A stretch of 64,000 nucleotides of DNA from Acorus gramineus (Eukaryota > Streptophyta > Magnoliopsida > Acorales > Acoraceae). The number at the start of each line of letters is the position of its first letter. Position 1 is the first letter of the stretch. The notes below the pieces were generated by a model that saw only the letters and a list, made by a program, of their open reading frames with translations, was not told the origin of the DNA and ran no database searches. This document shows, piece by piece, positions 22,870 to 34,826 of this stretch. The position numbers and the translations under genes were made by a program. The stretch is taken from the NCBI GenBank assembly GCA_030737835.1, contig CM060849.1:31237080-31301079 (forward strand), read 5' to 3'.

Positions 22870-22953
22870 TTACATTAAATAAAATTTCTCAAATAAAAAA
22901 TAAAATAAAAGTAGGCGAGTCAACAGTTGAAACTCTAACAGCAAGAGAAATAG

Positions 22954-25900
22954 ATGGCCATTTCAACCCTCTCATTCCTTCCCCTCTCCGGCACTCTCCA
23001 TCACCGCCCTACGCCCCGAATACCCACTCTCCCCTCCCCCATTAATCCGATCCATGCCCCACCTCCGCTACTCAAAAACAACCAAAGCAATCTCCGGAGA
23101 CCCAACATGGTAACCGTCCGAGCCCTCCCATTCTCCGAACTCGGGCTCCAGGGAGTCCTAGACCTCATCCAGGTCTCTCCCCCCACATGGGAGTCATCCA
23201 TCCTCAGCAACCTCGTCATATTCGTTCTCGGATCGCCCATCCTCGTCACCGGCCTCTCCGCGTCCGGGGTCGCCGCGGCGTTCATGCTGGGGACCTTGAC
23301 TTGGAGGGCGTTTGGTCGATCAGGGTTCCTGCTCGTCGCCGCGTATTTCGTGATTGTGAGTGGAAATTTTTTTGTATCTTTCATATGGAAATTTTGATTT
23401 TTTTGATGCTTTATCTTGTGAGAATTTGGATATACCTGATAATGTGGTTGGAATTTTATATATTGAATCAACATACTACGGATTGGTTCCAAATTCAACC
23501 TTAGCATACTATACGTCAGATCTAAAAGATGTCACAATTTTACGTAATTCAAATTACCTTAAAAGACTTCTGGAACAGTGCAGAATCTGATTAATGCAGG
23601 AAGCTTCTTGCTCACGTTCGCTTGAATGCTGCATGGCAAAGTCTTTGAATTCATGCAAAAATTGCCCATGTTCTTCTTGTGTTTAAACATTTTGGTCTGC
23701 ATAGAATTTTTCAGGATCTTAAAAACTATATGTATGAAGCCAAAATTTGTTCTGGTTTGTTGTATTTCTCCATCTTAATTGTGTAACTTGCGTTCTTGGA
23801 ATCTGAGGTAGTGTTTTCGGAGTTATATGAATTAATTTGAATGAAAATTGTAACTGTAGAAGAAGAGGGAGAGAAAAACCTTTAAAGGCATCTGGAGAGC
23901 AGAACTTCAAAAAATATGTTTGATTGCACACTTCTCTTACTAGATTGGGAAATTCATCATAGTCAACTAATTAAAACCATAGTGGAAGCTTGCTCAACTA
24001 ACTAGGTGATGCAGGCCATACATGAAGGAAGCCGGTATAATAGGGAAAACTCAGAAAGGTGGAAAAGGAGTAGGATCATGTGACTCAATTAAAATGAAAA
24101 ATAGAATTACAAGTTGTGGGGGCTAAAAACTTCACCAAACAACTAGATCTGATAACTACAACTTGGTTGCATCTCTCGTTCAATCATGGGTCCTTTTATA
24201 GCCATCTAACCTAAATTTAGGTCAATGGGGAGAGATAACATTTGCTACAACCAACCTAAACCTAGAAATGGACGACATATTTTTATATGTGAGCACAATT
24301 TTTATACATAAAGATGTGTTTTAAAGTCTTGAACCCATTGAGGAGCAAAACGGACAATACTTTTGTGTAAGTTCGGGGCATTACAATTGTGCTCACATAT
24401 AAGCACGAGACATCCTCATTCATTAGGCAATGTGGGACTAAAATTATGGTGCGTGAACTTCACCTCACCCTCATCCTCACCCCATCCATGGGCCTTTTGG
24501 ATTATTGGGCTATTTGGCTAACTATCTAGTATCAACTATAACTGATGTAGTTATGATCTGGATAAGGCTGTTAAAAGTCGGTGGAGCCGAAAGTTAGGAT
24601 TATTTGGCTGTTGCGATGACTATTAGGGGATATTTGCAGGCCTGGTTCATTTCTTTTATTAATGCCATCTTTTGTGATGCATTCTCTTAGTCAAGTGACA
24701 TGAGGGGCTGGTCTGCATCACTAGGAAACCACCATAGACCAGTCCAACGCTTCCACCCTCGTTGAGTATTAGGCTATGTTGTATATCTTTCATTCGTGTG
24801 AAAATTGGATCTTGTATTTATTTTTATCTACAAATTTAACTATCGACTAAAAAGGCTACATTGTTAGGGTTCCTTTAACAATCACATCCATCATGTGGTA
24901 GCATTTGGTAGCAGGATTGCAAAACTGATTTTCTGCGAACGCTGGGTTTAAAACTGGTTCTACAGGAAGTTGCCTCTCCCCAGCTTTCTCCAATCACATC
25001 TTTTGGGTACTATTTGTCTGAAATCTGTTTGCAGGAAGCATATGATTGCAAAACTGTTTGGTTGCATGATTGCAGAACCAACTTTCTGCAAATGCAAAAA
25101 CTATCCAATCACAGAACCAAACACTACCGTAACAAATGGTTGATTGACACAATTTCTTTTCCAACCATTCATTGTAAAAAAATTTATATTCTTGGTTCGT
25201 GTTCCTTCACTAATGAATTTTAATGGAAATTGCAATAATTCAGTTAAAAATTTTGAATTTCAAGTTTAAACAATAAGGTGGTCCTCATTTAAATGTCAAA
25301 ATTGTATATTTTTCTAACCAACTCAATTAAATATTAAATACATCGAAACTTCTTTATATTCTAAAGGCTCTAAAACTTCAAGTTCTGATAAGGATCTTGG
25401 CATGTTCTATTACTTATTGAAGTTGATCAGGTTCATGTGTGTACATAATTCAATAATTGGTGTTTTATTTTATCAAGACATGGAAAGTTACATATAACTG
25501 CTTGATTAATTATTTGTTATGATGTACTCATTTCTAAAAGATTTTAGATTTTTTTATTATAGATCTGCATTGTACTTTGTTGTTTGTAAGCAGATAACTT
25601 CCCAATCTCTTCCTAATTTTCTTATGTAAATTGCTTGTTCAATTGGATCCAAAGAACTCGAATTGCATGCTGCTTTCATTATTGAATTTTATATATTTTA
25701 CTTCATGATCAATTGGTCTACTTAGAGCATCTCCAAAAGCGGCTCATTCCCTAACATGGAGAGCTGAAAACTTAAAAAAAGGGGTTCAAAAGACTCTTTA
25801 CAAGGCTCCATACAATATTTTTTCCCTACAAAGTTCTATACATAGCTTTATAGGGAAAACTACAACGTAAAAGGACCACATTGCCCCTTTCAACAAAACC

Positions 25901-28768
25901 CCTTTTTTTCAGCCAACTCTCTCTCTCTCCTCATTTTTTTCCAACCAAAGTGAAACTACCCCCCCCCCCCCCAACCCCCCCACCCCCCCAAATGGATCCC
26001 ATCTCCTTCTCTCCCCTACAAACCCTAGAAAAAATAAAATCCTTTGATTTCTTCTCTTCAAAACTCTTGATTCTATCTGTCCGCCGCTGGGTTATGGGAG
26101 GGGCCTTGATGAATTGGGGTAAATGGTTCTGGATTAAGATTTGGACAACGACGTTTCATTTATACCAGTGGAGGAGCATTTGATGTGTGACATTGCTGAT
26201 CCAACTGCAGCAGCAGCTTGTCGGGGGTGGATCGAGATCAGCTGCTGGTGTGATAAATCAATTAAATCTCGGGCACACGAGGATCCATCACGGCCAATGT
26301 TTTTCGTTCTCATGATTAGTTTTTGTTTTTGCATCAATTGATTGATTGAGATTCATGTTTAAATAAGAAAACCAATGTTGTAGAACAGTAAAATTAATCA
26401 AATACTAGTATTTTTAGGCTACACACAGATACAGGGTTTTTTTTTATCTTTTTGTGTTTTAGATTTGTCTTTTGGGTTTTATTGTTATGAATTGGGGTAA
26501 ATAGATCATTTGGAATGAAGATAGGGTAAGAATGAGAAGGCTTTTGGAGTGATAAAGAAAAGGCTTCTTACATGTCAGAAGGAGCTTTTTTTTGCTCACA
26601 ATGTAAGGAAACATTGGGAGGCTTTTGGAGATGCTCTTTCATTATATGCATATATATGATATCATAATATCTATCTTTTGTTACTGTCATGGTTTTGAGT
26701 AGTTGCTTAAATGAAAATTTGATGAAATTTGATGCCTCGGTTTTTTTACCATGTTCATTGTAGTCTTTATGAAATCGATGTTGATTTTTTGTTCATCTAT
26801 TGCAGACACCATTCCAAATTTGAAAATCATAAATTTGGTGCATTCATTGTAAATATTACCATAGGCTTCTTTTCCTGGTATCTTGGTGTTCATGAGAATG
26901 AGATGCACTTTATACTAAACAATTTTCTTATTTGAAGTTTGGAAAGATGCCTTATTTTAGTTTTTGTTTTCTTAATGGTTGGAAGGTTTTCGGTCAGTTG
27001 ATTTGTCTTGAAAATTGGTCTGCATGAACAAAATTCTGTCTGTTTTTCTTCGTTGTCTACTTTTTGGGTATCCAGGAAATAGTTGATGTGGTTTTTCATA
27101 AAGGCAAAAAATATCATGATGACATGATGTGCCTAATATATGGATAGCCATTTTTTTTCTTCAGTAGGTTTTGGCTAAATAATTCACCATATGGTTTTTT
27201 TTTGTTTATATAGGTTCATAAACCAAGGTTCCACAGTCAGTAATATGTCTCCCCCCCTAAACCAACCCCCCCCCCCCCCCCCCCAAAAAAAAAAAAAAAA
27301 AAAACTATGTTTAGATTGTATTTTGTATTTTCCTAACCTTCACCCTATATTTCGATTGATTATATAGCATGGTTATGGAATACTTAATGGCTTTGCCTTT
27401 TGTGTGGGGGAGGAAATTTGTAATTTCTTCCATAGTTTTATGGTTTTACTTGTTTTAATTTCAGTCTGAATCTGGAATATGTTCAGAAGACTGTAAAATA
27501 ATTGATTGTGCTCTACTTTTTTTTTTTTTACTACTTTTAATGGTTGATATATGTTTTATTTTTTCTAATTTGTTGTATGCCCTTCACGTTAGGGAACAGG
27601 AGCAACAAAATTAAAGATAACTCAGAAAGAAGCTTTAGGAGTTGCTGAGAAGAGAAGAGGACGACGTGGTCCAGGCAGTGTTATCGGCTCCAGTGCTGCT
27701 GGTTGTGTCTGTGCTTTCCTTTCAATATATGGAGTGGGGGGCGAAGTGGTTGCAGGACTCTGGCGGCTTGCCTTTGTTGCCAGTTTTTGTACTAAAGTGA
27801 GTGACACGGTTTCCAGTGAGATAGGAAAGGCATATGGGAAAACGACGTACGTCTTCACACTTCAACCCTGTTTCAAACATCTCTGAGTTGTGGGCATCTT
27901 ATATTAATTACTCTGTTAAGTCTATCACTTATTGATATCTAGTTATTCAATTGTTGCAATTTCCATCATTGCTGGCATTTGATTCACCATCACAACACAA
28001 TTTGTTTGCTGGTCAATGTTCCTCATCTTCATCATCACCATGTCATTTTTATTGGTTTCTTCAACATCTCTGTTCTGCACTTCATTAGGAGACTTCCAGT
28101 GGATGAAGATGAATGATGGCCAAGTCAAGACTAGTAGTTAGGGATGGGGCTTTGGGTGTTTGGTGACCAAACACACTGGATGGCATAACTGAAGCGACCC
28201 CATAATTAGAAGAAAACCATCATCCTATTTGGGTGGAAATCCATAATTTCTGAAGCATAAAACCTAAAATGTATATGGGACTTTCATATTTCCAATTGAG
28301 GGGACCCCCCCCCCCCCCCCTCACAAAAAAAAAAAAGAGAGAGAAAGAAAGAAAAGAAATGAAGATCATGCCAACTAGAACTTTTGTCCTATGCAAGGTC
28401 AAAGTGCATAACGCTTATGTTATCATGATTCTTTTCAAATATAATAGGATTATATACTCTGGATAACATTTTTTTTGGAAACAAGTTTTTCAATTCTTAT
28501 TTGTGATACATTTCAGATGATTGCTTTTCCAAAGTTCTTAGGCATTCATTATGGTGATAACTTCTTGTTTTGCTTTGGTAGGTTGAATTTTCTGATAAAA
28601 TGGAAATACAGCTTCTGAGTGTTTGAGATTGATGCTTCCAGAACAGGTATCTTGTCACAACATTTAAGATAGTCCCAAGGGGTACAGAAGGGGCTGTCAG
28701 TGCGGAAGGAACACTTGCGGGTCTCCTAGCTTCTATTCTTCTTGCCAGTGTGGGATGTTTCATGGGAG

Positions 28769-28840
<72 letters not shown>

Positions 28841-28873
28841 CCCTTCCTCTCACTCTCTAACTCGTTCACTCAC

Positions 28874-28910
<37 letters not shown>

Positions 28911-31803
28911 CCAGTTCTACGTATTCGCTTCCAGTTCTGTCAACTCCACTCAATCTTTTAGGAGATGTAATAGTTTTCATAACTAGAAAACAAAACATAG
29001 AGAATATTTAGAGCTGCTTAAAAATAATTAAATGCCTTATTGGAACCAAACTGTGCCGCATAATTTTCTGAATTCTCATTGTTTGTCATTGAACTAGCTG
29101 GTTATTGCTTTGTTATTCCTCTACCCCCCGTTTGGATTGAGGAATTGAGTTATTCTGGATAGATAACTATACCAGTATAGATAACAATTCTACATGAATA
29201 AGAGATTTTCTGTTTGGTTGTGTTTTTTATTATTTTCATTGGAAAACGTAAGAATAAAGGTTGAGTTGTTTGGTTGATAAAAAATAAAATATAAATAAAG
29301 TGTAAAAAAGTTGATTTGACATGTGAGCTTTTTGATGTAAAAGAGGTGTTGAAAGTTGATTTGATGTGATAAGGTGTAAAAAGTTGATTTGACATGGGGC
29401 CCATGGGAATAGATAAACTGAGTATAGTTTATCCTAGGGGTTACTTAGAATTGTTATACTCTCTTATGCTGGTTAAAACTGGCTTAGTAATACCAAGTTA
29501 TACTATGCAAACAAACAGCTATTTTCCCTATCCATTCTTATACCACCTTTATACCACCCTTGTCTGAGCTTAACCCGTTACCCAAACGGGGGCCTCAGGT
29601 TTTATACATTGTTTGACAGGGTGATCCCATCATAGAACTCTTTTTGTCTTCAAAATCTATGGTAGTTGGGATGAGGTGCTGCACTTTTTTTTATCTGAGA
29701 AATTAAATGGTGATCCTTACAAATGTTATTTTTAGCAGGAAAATCTGTCTAAAATCATGATTTTATATTTACGTCAAAGTTCATATCATTGTTATGAATA
29801 AGCCTTTAAGATATATATATATATATATATATATAAACCTACTGACCTAGTTAGGTTATAGTATCGTAGTCGACTGATGAAAAAAATTCTGTTTAATTGT
29901 CTTAACTTTTTTTTTTTTTTTTATCATCATTTTTATTGGAAAATTATACATAGAGGCATTTGTTCTGTATTGGTCAGGTTTGTTGGTTAGCTCCTAAAGA
30001 TTTCTGGTAAAGATCATAAAATTTTTCCTATTATTTAAATTGCAATTTTAAAAATTAGTTATGATATTGAAGAGGTTGAGCACATTAGCTAAGAGAATTA
30101 GAATAATGGGCTTTCAGGGTTTCTTTGAAATCTGTTATCATAGTTTTGTTTGAAAATAAGGTATGATGGAAGCTGGGTTCCATAAGAGGAAGAATGTTGA
30201 AGTGAAAGAGGGGCCCTATTGATCTAACTAACAAAAAAAAAAAAAAAAAAAAAACTTTTAAAAATTTTTAATGGATAAAAGGTACTTCAGATTCAGTGCT
30301 TTTGTTATATGGGATCCATTATTTATGAAGTTGGTAAAATTGAAGAGGACGACATTTATAGAATTAAATTATAATGGTGAAATGGAGAGCAACCAGAGTA
30401 TTATGTGACAGTCAAATGCCTATGAATTTGAAGGGAAATTTTTATAAGATAGTTGTAAGCTAACAATATTTATTGATAGCATTAGGTCTTTACAGACATG
30501 TATGAAAAATGAGTGTAACTGAAATGAGACTGTTGAGATGAATAGGAAAGGATAAAATAAGAAAATGGGTATATGAGAAGAAATTGTTTGAGATGGTTTG
30601 GACATATCCAGTCAACAGTGGGCTTAACGACAAAAAGGAAGCACATATTGACTACAAATATTCTTGGGCAGGCCTAGCTTGCTATGTGTTGTGAGTTGTA
30701 CCTTGCCCTGCTCTTCTTGAGATTATATTGTTTGTTGTTGCTGTTTTTTTTTTTTTTTTTTTTCTTTTTTCCCCTTTCTTTTTTGTTATATTTTCATTTT
30801 AATCTTTTTATTTTTATTTTTTATAAGTAGCTCGAATGTGTGTTCTTGATGCTGATTAACAGATAAGTCTCTACTTCCTTCCATCTAGCCATTGTGGGGA
30901 ATTAGGCATGATTTCTGGGTACCCTCTTCTGCATGCCATCTGAAATGATGTCAGGAGTTCGCATGAAACTATAGGGTAACCCCCCAGGTTAGAAGCCAAT
31001 CGTCGAACATTACTTATATCCGTAGGTTCTGCATGGATTCACAAGGCTAACCCCAGACTGATGGAATGAGGCTGCATGGTTATGGTTATTCCCTTCTTTT
31101 AGTATTTCCTATGTCCATTAAGCTTTTGGTCTCTTTTTTTTTTGATAAGAAGCTTTTGGTCTCTTTATGCACCTTTTTATTACATATAGGTGATATATAT
31201 TGAACATTTGGTTTGACCTTGACGATCTCAATGTACCAATATTAAAATATATTTCACTTGCAAATAGATTGACCGAGAATTTCCATCCTCATGCATGACT
31301 AGCTCACATATCCATATTTGGTGCTTCTGCAAAAGCATAACGCATAATTTTTTCATGGTACAGGTAGATGTAATTGGAGCTGCTATATGCGTCATCGCAT
31401 CCCAGATTGCTAATCTTGGTGAGAGCATAATTGGTGCATCACTTCAAGAAAAGGAGGGATTTCAATGGGTATGAACTTACTGCCTCAACTTTTACTGCTT
31501 CGACCTTGCTGCATATTTGTTTCTATAGTATCCGAACTTATAGTACTCATGCGTTCTTTTACCCAAACTACCAATTCTATCATGATTTTCATTTAAAAGT
31601 GATCGTTGGTTGCTGTTCCTCTAATTCGAATATATTCTTCATTAGACATTTTCTACATACAGTGTGTTCAAAGAAAATGACAGAATTGCCTTTTTCTTGA
31701 TGTGCAGCTCAACAATGACATGGTCAATGTCATTAACATTTCAATTGGTAGCATTTTAGCTGTGTTGATGCAACAGTTTATACTTCGAAGTTGGAATCAG
31801 TAA
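22954..31803 (+). CDS. VTE6: VTE6-like phytyl-phosphate kinase (DUF92/TMEM19 family), chloroplast, 326 aa
   Basis: Five exons: 22954-23355, 27593-27846, 28647-28770, 31364-31468 and 31708-31803 (981 nt, one frame, stop TAA). Residues 1 to about 55 are rich in Ser, Thr, Pro and basic residues, as in a plastid transit peptide. Several hydrophobic segments follow (about 80-105 and 115-137). The family signature KVSDTVSSEIG lies at 202-212 with D205, and PRGTEG near 230. Arabidopsis VTE6 (At1g78620) phosphorylates phytyl phosphate to phytyl diphosphate for tocopherol and phylloquinone synthesis, recycling phytol from chlorophyll; length matches (about 330 aa). The first exon is GC-rich. Introns of 4.2, 0.8, 2.6 and 0.24 kb are loaded with transposons. 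The donor after exon 3 (GAG then GTCTCT) is weak and merges with a CT microsatellite. Confidence 0.9.
24290..24475. repeat. TRIM-like LTR fragment in VTE6 intron 1
   Basis: TATGTGAGCACAATTTTTAT, then GTTTTAAAGTCTTGAACCCA, AAAACGGACAATACTTTTG and GGCATTACAATTGTGCTCAC, then GGCAATGTGGGACTAAAAT. The layout (GGACAATA, TTACA, then a GTGGGACT word) is familiar from small plant TRIM elements. Related copies are at 18.43 kb and 57.15 kb. Confidence 0.5.
24902..25135. mobile_element. MITE, reverse-oriented relative of the 22.4-22.9 kb pair
   Basis: GGTAGCATTTGGTAGC near the left and AACCAAACACTACCGT at the right are matching inverted ends. GCTTTCTCCAATCACATC and CTGGGTTTAAAACTGGTT mirror the words of the upstream pair. 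Lies in VTE6 intron 1. Confidence 0.6.
25725..26636. mobile_element. 0.9-kb TIR element in VTE6 intron 1 carrying an exon-like segment
   Basis: GAGCATCTCCAAAAG at 25725 is matched by CTTTTGGAGATGCTC ending at 26636, and subterminal words (GGCTCATTCC) vary. The inside contains a CT- and C-rich leader, an ATG-led frame at about 25992 and an exon-like run around 26140-26335 with codons for an H-L-M-C-D-I-A-D-P-T-A-A-A-A-C-R-G-W stretch. I do not recognise that protein. The arrangement fits a Pack-type element with host sequence. Long C runs at 25961-25988 may be mis-sequenced. Confidence 0.5.
28771..28906. repeat. (CT)n, (TG)n and (AC)n microsatellites abutting the VTE6 exon 3 donor
   Basis: About 15 CT units start right at the splice donor, followed by about 12 TG units and, 50 bp on, about 15 AC units. 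The TG and AC runs can pair as a hairpin in the pre-mRNA. Confidence 0.9.
29125..29592. mobile_element. MITE with CCCCCGTTTGG / CCAAACGGGGG ends in VTE6 intron 3
   Basis: The element opens CCCCCGTTTGGATTGAGG and closes ACCCAAACGGGGGCC. Internal words (AGTTGATTTGACATG) are repeated. Length and ends fit a non-coding DNA transposon. Confidence 0.65.
30355..30740 (+). pseudogene. RTE-clade LINE reverse transcriptase C-terminal fragment
   Basis: Plus-strand frames with stops contain M-P-M-N-L-K-G-N-F-Y-K, then V-T-E-M-R-L-L-R, then K-D-K-I-R-K-W-V-Y-E-K. These match the order of conserved words near the C-terminus of plant RTE-type reverse transcriptases. A TTGTTGTTGCTG run just after fits the TTG-rich RTE 3' end. 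It lies in VTE6 intron 3 and is not functional. Confidence 0.65.
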
Positions 31804-34480
31804 GTTTGATTATCTCACATATTTGAAACCGTCCCATTAGGAAAATACTTCAGGAATCCCAATAAAACAGGAACCATCGTTTTATCTTTGTGAATGGGGA
31901 GCATTGACCATGTGAAGAGCAGGTTGTGGTAGAATGATCAGAGACATGATTCATTGGTGTAGTATTTATACTTGAATTGATTTATTTGTCCACAGAGCAC
32001 ATGTAACTACCTTTGATAGAGATCCTGGGAATTTGTTGAGCATCTTTATATATGGAGGATTCAACTTGCCATCAGTCTGTGATGTTGCATGGTTAGAATT
32101 TCCTGTATGTTTTAATTTCTTTCAGAGGCAGTTAAGAGTTCTCATTTCATTTTACAGCTCTATTAGTTAATTTAATGTATATATATTATGTAGTTGAGTG
32201 GTATGCGGTTTGTGCAAATTGTGTATGTGCCTCCTTTAAAATGATACATGCTTCAATAAAGAAAGCATATACTTCGTTGAAGGTATTGTTGATAATGTAA
32301 TTTCAAATGATATATGTAATACTTTAATGAAATATATGCTTTCTTTACTAATGCATATACCCTTTAAATGATGTGAAATATATTCAAATGAAGTGTATGT
32401 TTTCTTTATCAATATATATCTCTTTGAAAGACACATATAGACACATATGATGTGATCCCACACTGCATCATTTCTCATATTATACAACTAAGCATGTAAT
32501 TTTGGGGGGGGGGGGGGGGTGGGGGGGGGGAGGAGGAGAGAGAGAGGGATGTGAGGCCTTTTTTTATTTGTTATTTTCTTAAGGTCCCTCAACTTTTATC
32601 ATATAAACACCCTCAAGTTTGGTTATAATTTTTCAGGTCCTTCCGTCTAATACCATTCAAATGAGAAGGTTACATAACAATATATAGAAAATGGTACTAA
32701 ATTTTACAACATACATAGTATGTATATAACAATGTATAGGAGATGGATAACAATGTACGAGATAATAGTTGAGTGCATATTAATGTACAAAAGGATATCT
32801 TTAAAAAATATAACCATTAATTTGGTGGTGTTTTCAATGCTAAAAAAGTTTGGGGAACTAAAAAAATGAGGGGTTGGAAGTTAAAAAAAAATGCTTAGAA
32901 TTAACTTTCCTAATTTTATAAGTTGTGAATGACTGACTTTTTCAATCTTTTCGACTTTGGTTCCGTAGGAGCAAGTCAGAAAGATTGAGAAATAGAACCG
33001 TCTGATTTGATTCGTTCTCAATAGCCAGCTCTCCAAGGTTGGTGGTTACCCGAGGACTCTGATCTCGCTCAACAAAGTGCTTCTATCAACTGAAAGTAAA
33101 AAATTAGGTATATATTCTACTAATTTGTATATTAAAAAATCTGTTAAAAAAACACATTCCATCTAACCAAAATTATGTAGAAATATAACTAGTATGTAAT
33201 TGTATGTAAGTCTGTGTAAGAGTGTGAATTAATATAAGAGTGTCAATACACTCATACCATTTTATAGTGTAGGCTGCAGCTCTATATACTACGATAGTGC
33301 AGTATATACTATGATATCATAGCATACTATGGATTTTTTTTTCATTTTTTAAAATAAAAAAATACATTATTATATCTCAATATATACTTTATTTTGTATA
33401 ATAGTATGTACTTTATTTAAAGAGTGTATAATTTTTTTAAATAAGAAAAACGGTGTGGACTGCATTTGACTGCACAACAAGTTGGACATATCATTTTCCT
33501 TAATATAAATAAAATCGAAGAATCAAAGCAGAGTTTTTTTATTTTTTTGGTGATGGGCTTATATATTCAAACTTTCAAAATCATTGTTTACATCATTTAC
33601 ACCATCAGAAGTATCAAAATCAAGGAGTTGTTGTACCTCCTATATACATATGTATATAGCATCTACATATGGGGCTAACCATCTACATGTTCTATCTTCT
33701 AATTGACCATTAATAGATATAGCTATCTGATTTTTCACAGTCTGTTTCGCAACTTCTTCAGGTTCTTGGACAGCTTCACGAGGCACTTTGTGGAAGAGAA
33801 TAGATTCCATACTTTAGCTCATCCTTCTAATATGACTTAAACTATCATGGAGTTTTGAGGGTCCTGGATCTTCCCCCTGTAGAACCCTCAAGAATCAAAG
33901 CAGAGTTGTACCTGGCTAATGTTAGGATGGGAGACCTAGTCCTAAAGTTTAAATTCAAGTATGGAACACCTAGTCCTAAAATTTAAATTCAAGATCACAC
34001 TGTAACTATTCTATCCCTGTAAAGCAGAATGATCACCTTTTGGATCAGTAGTGGCTCCTATTGATTGAAAGCCATCATATCAACGTTGTTGTTTAGTGTA
34101 TATACAGCCTGTCAGTAAAGTTTGGAGTTTATCTGGAATATCAACTGTTTACCTGTTTAATATTATAGAGCAATCAATGGTTGCATCTTATTAATCCATG
34201 CTGTAACTGTCCAAAAAAATAAAAAATAAACTGTTCAAATGTTAATTGTCATTTGATCCTTTAGCATCATCCAATTATCCCATTTCATTGGTTTACATAA
34301 TGTCCAAACAGAACAGCTTCAAAGAGTATCCAGCCATTGCTGTTTATAGGCAATCAAACAACCTCAAAACCCAGTCCCACATGCAAGTGCTAACATAGCC
34401 TTTTGACAGTTCAAAAAGAACATTTGTTGCTCCAGGCCACTTTGCCCATTAAGCTACTGGTTCCCTCTTCCATGCAAGGC
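31804..34480. other. Intergenic region between VTE6 and the RLP gene
   Basis: Holds the VTE6 3' UTR (about 31804-32150), an AT-rich segment with inverted CTTTCTTTA/AAAGAAAG words at 32.2-32.45 kb, a long G run at 32505-32530, and otherwise unremarkable DNA. TATACTACGATAGTGCAGTA near 33262 resembles the palindrome at 60.3 kb. No gene was recognised. Confidence 0.45.
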
Positions 34481-34826
34481 ACAGAATCTGGTGGGTCATG
34501 CAATAGGGGTCAAGAAAGCAACACCCACAACTCTCTTTGACACATCACTGTACAACAACAACAACAACAAAAAATCAAAGTGGCCCAGACAAAACAATAA
34601 TAATCATCACAGCCATAATTTCCAATACACCCCTCCCACTCCATGCTTCAATCTCACCATCCTTTCTTGACCTTACATGGTTCCAATCCCCTCCTTCTCT
34701 TACAACATCAGGACCCCACACATCATTTCAATCAAATCAAAAACTTTTTTCAAAACCCCAACCCTCGTATGAACTCTTTACCACCTCTCTTTCTCCAACC
34801 CCTCCAAAAAAAAGAAAAAAGAAAAA

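Noticed and set aside
23001-23507. Minus-strand 168-residue frame opposite VTE6 exon 1
   Set aside because: It is the antisense shadow of a GC-rich coding exon; the plus-strand frame carries the conserved VTE6 sequence.
25961-25988. Long C run (also 27264-27284, 28307-28320 and G runs at 32505-32530)
   Set aside because: Homopolymer runs of this size are often sequencing or assembly artefacts; I draw no biological conclusion from them.
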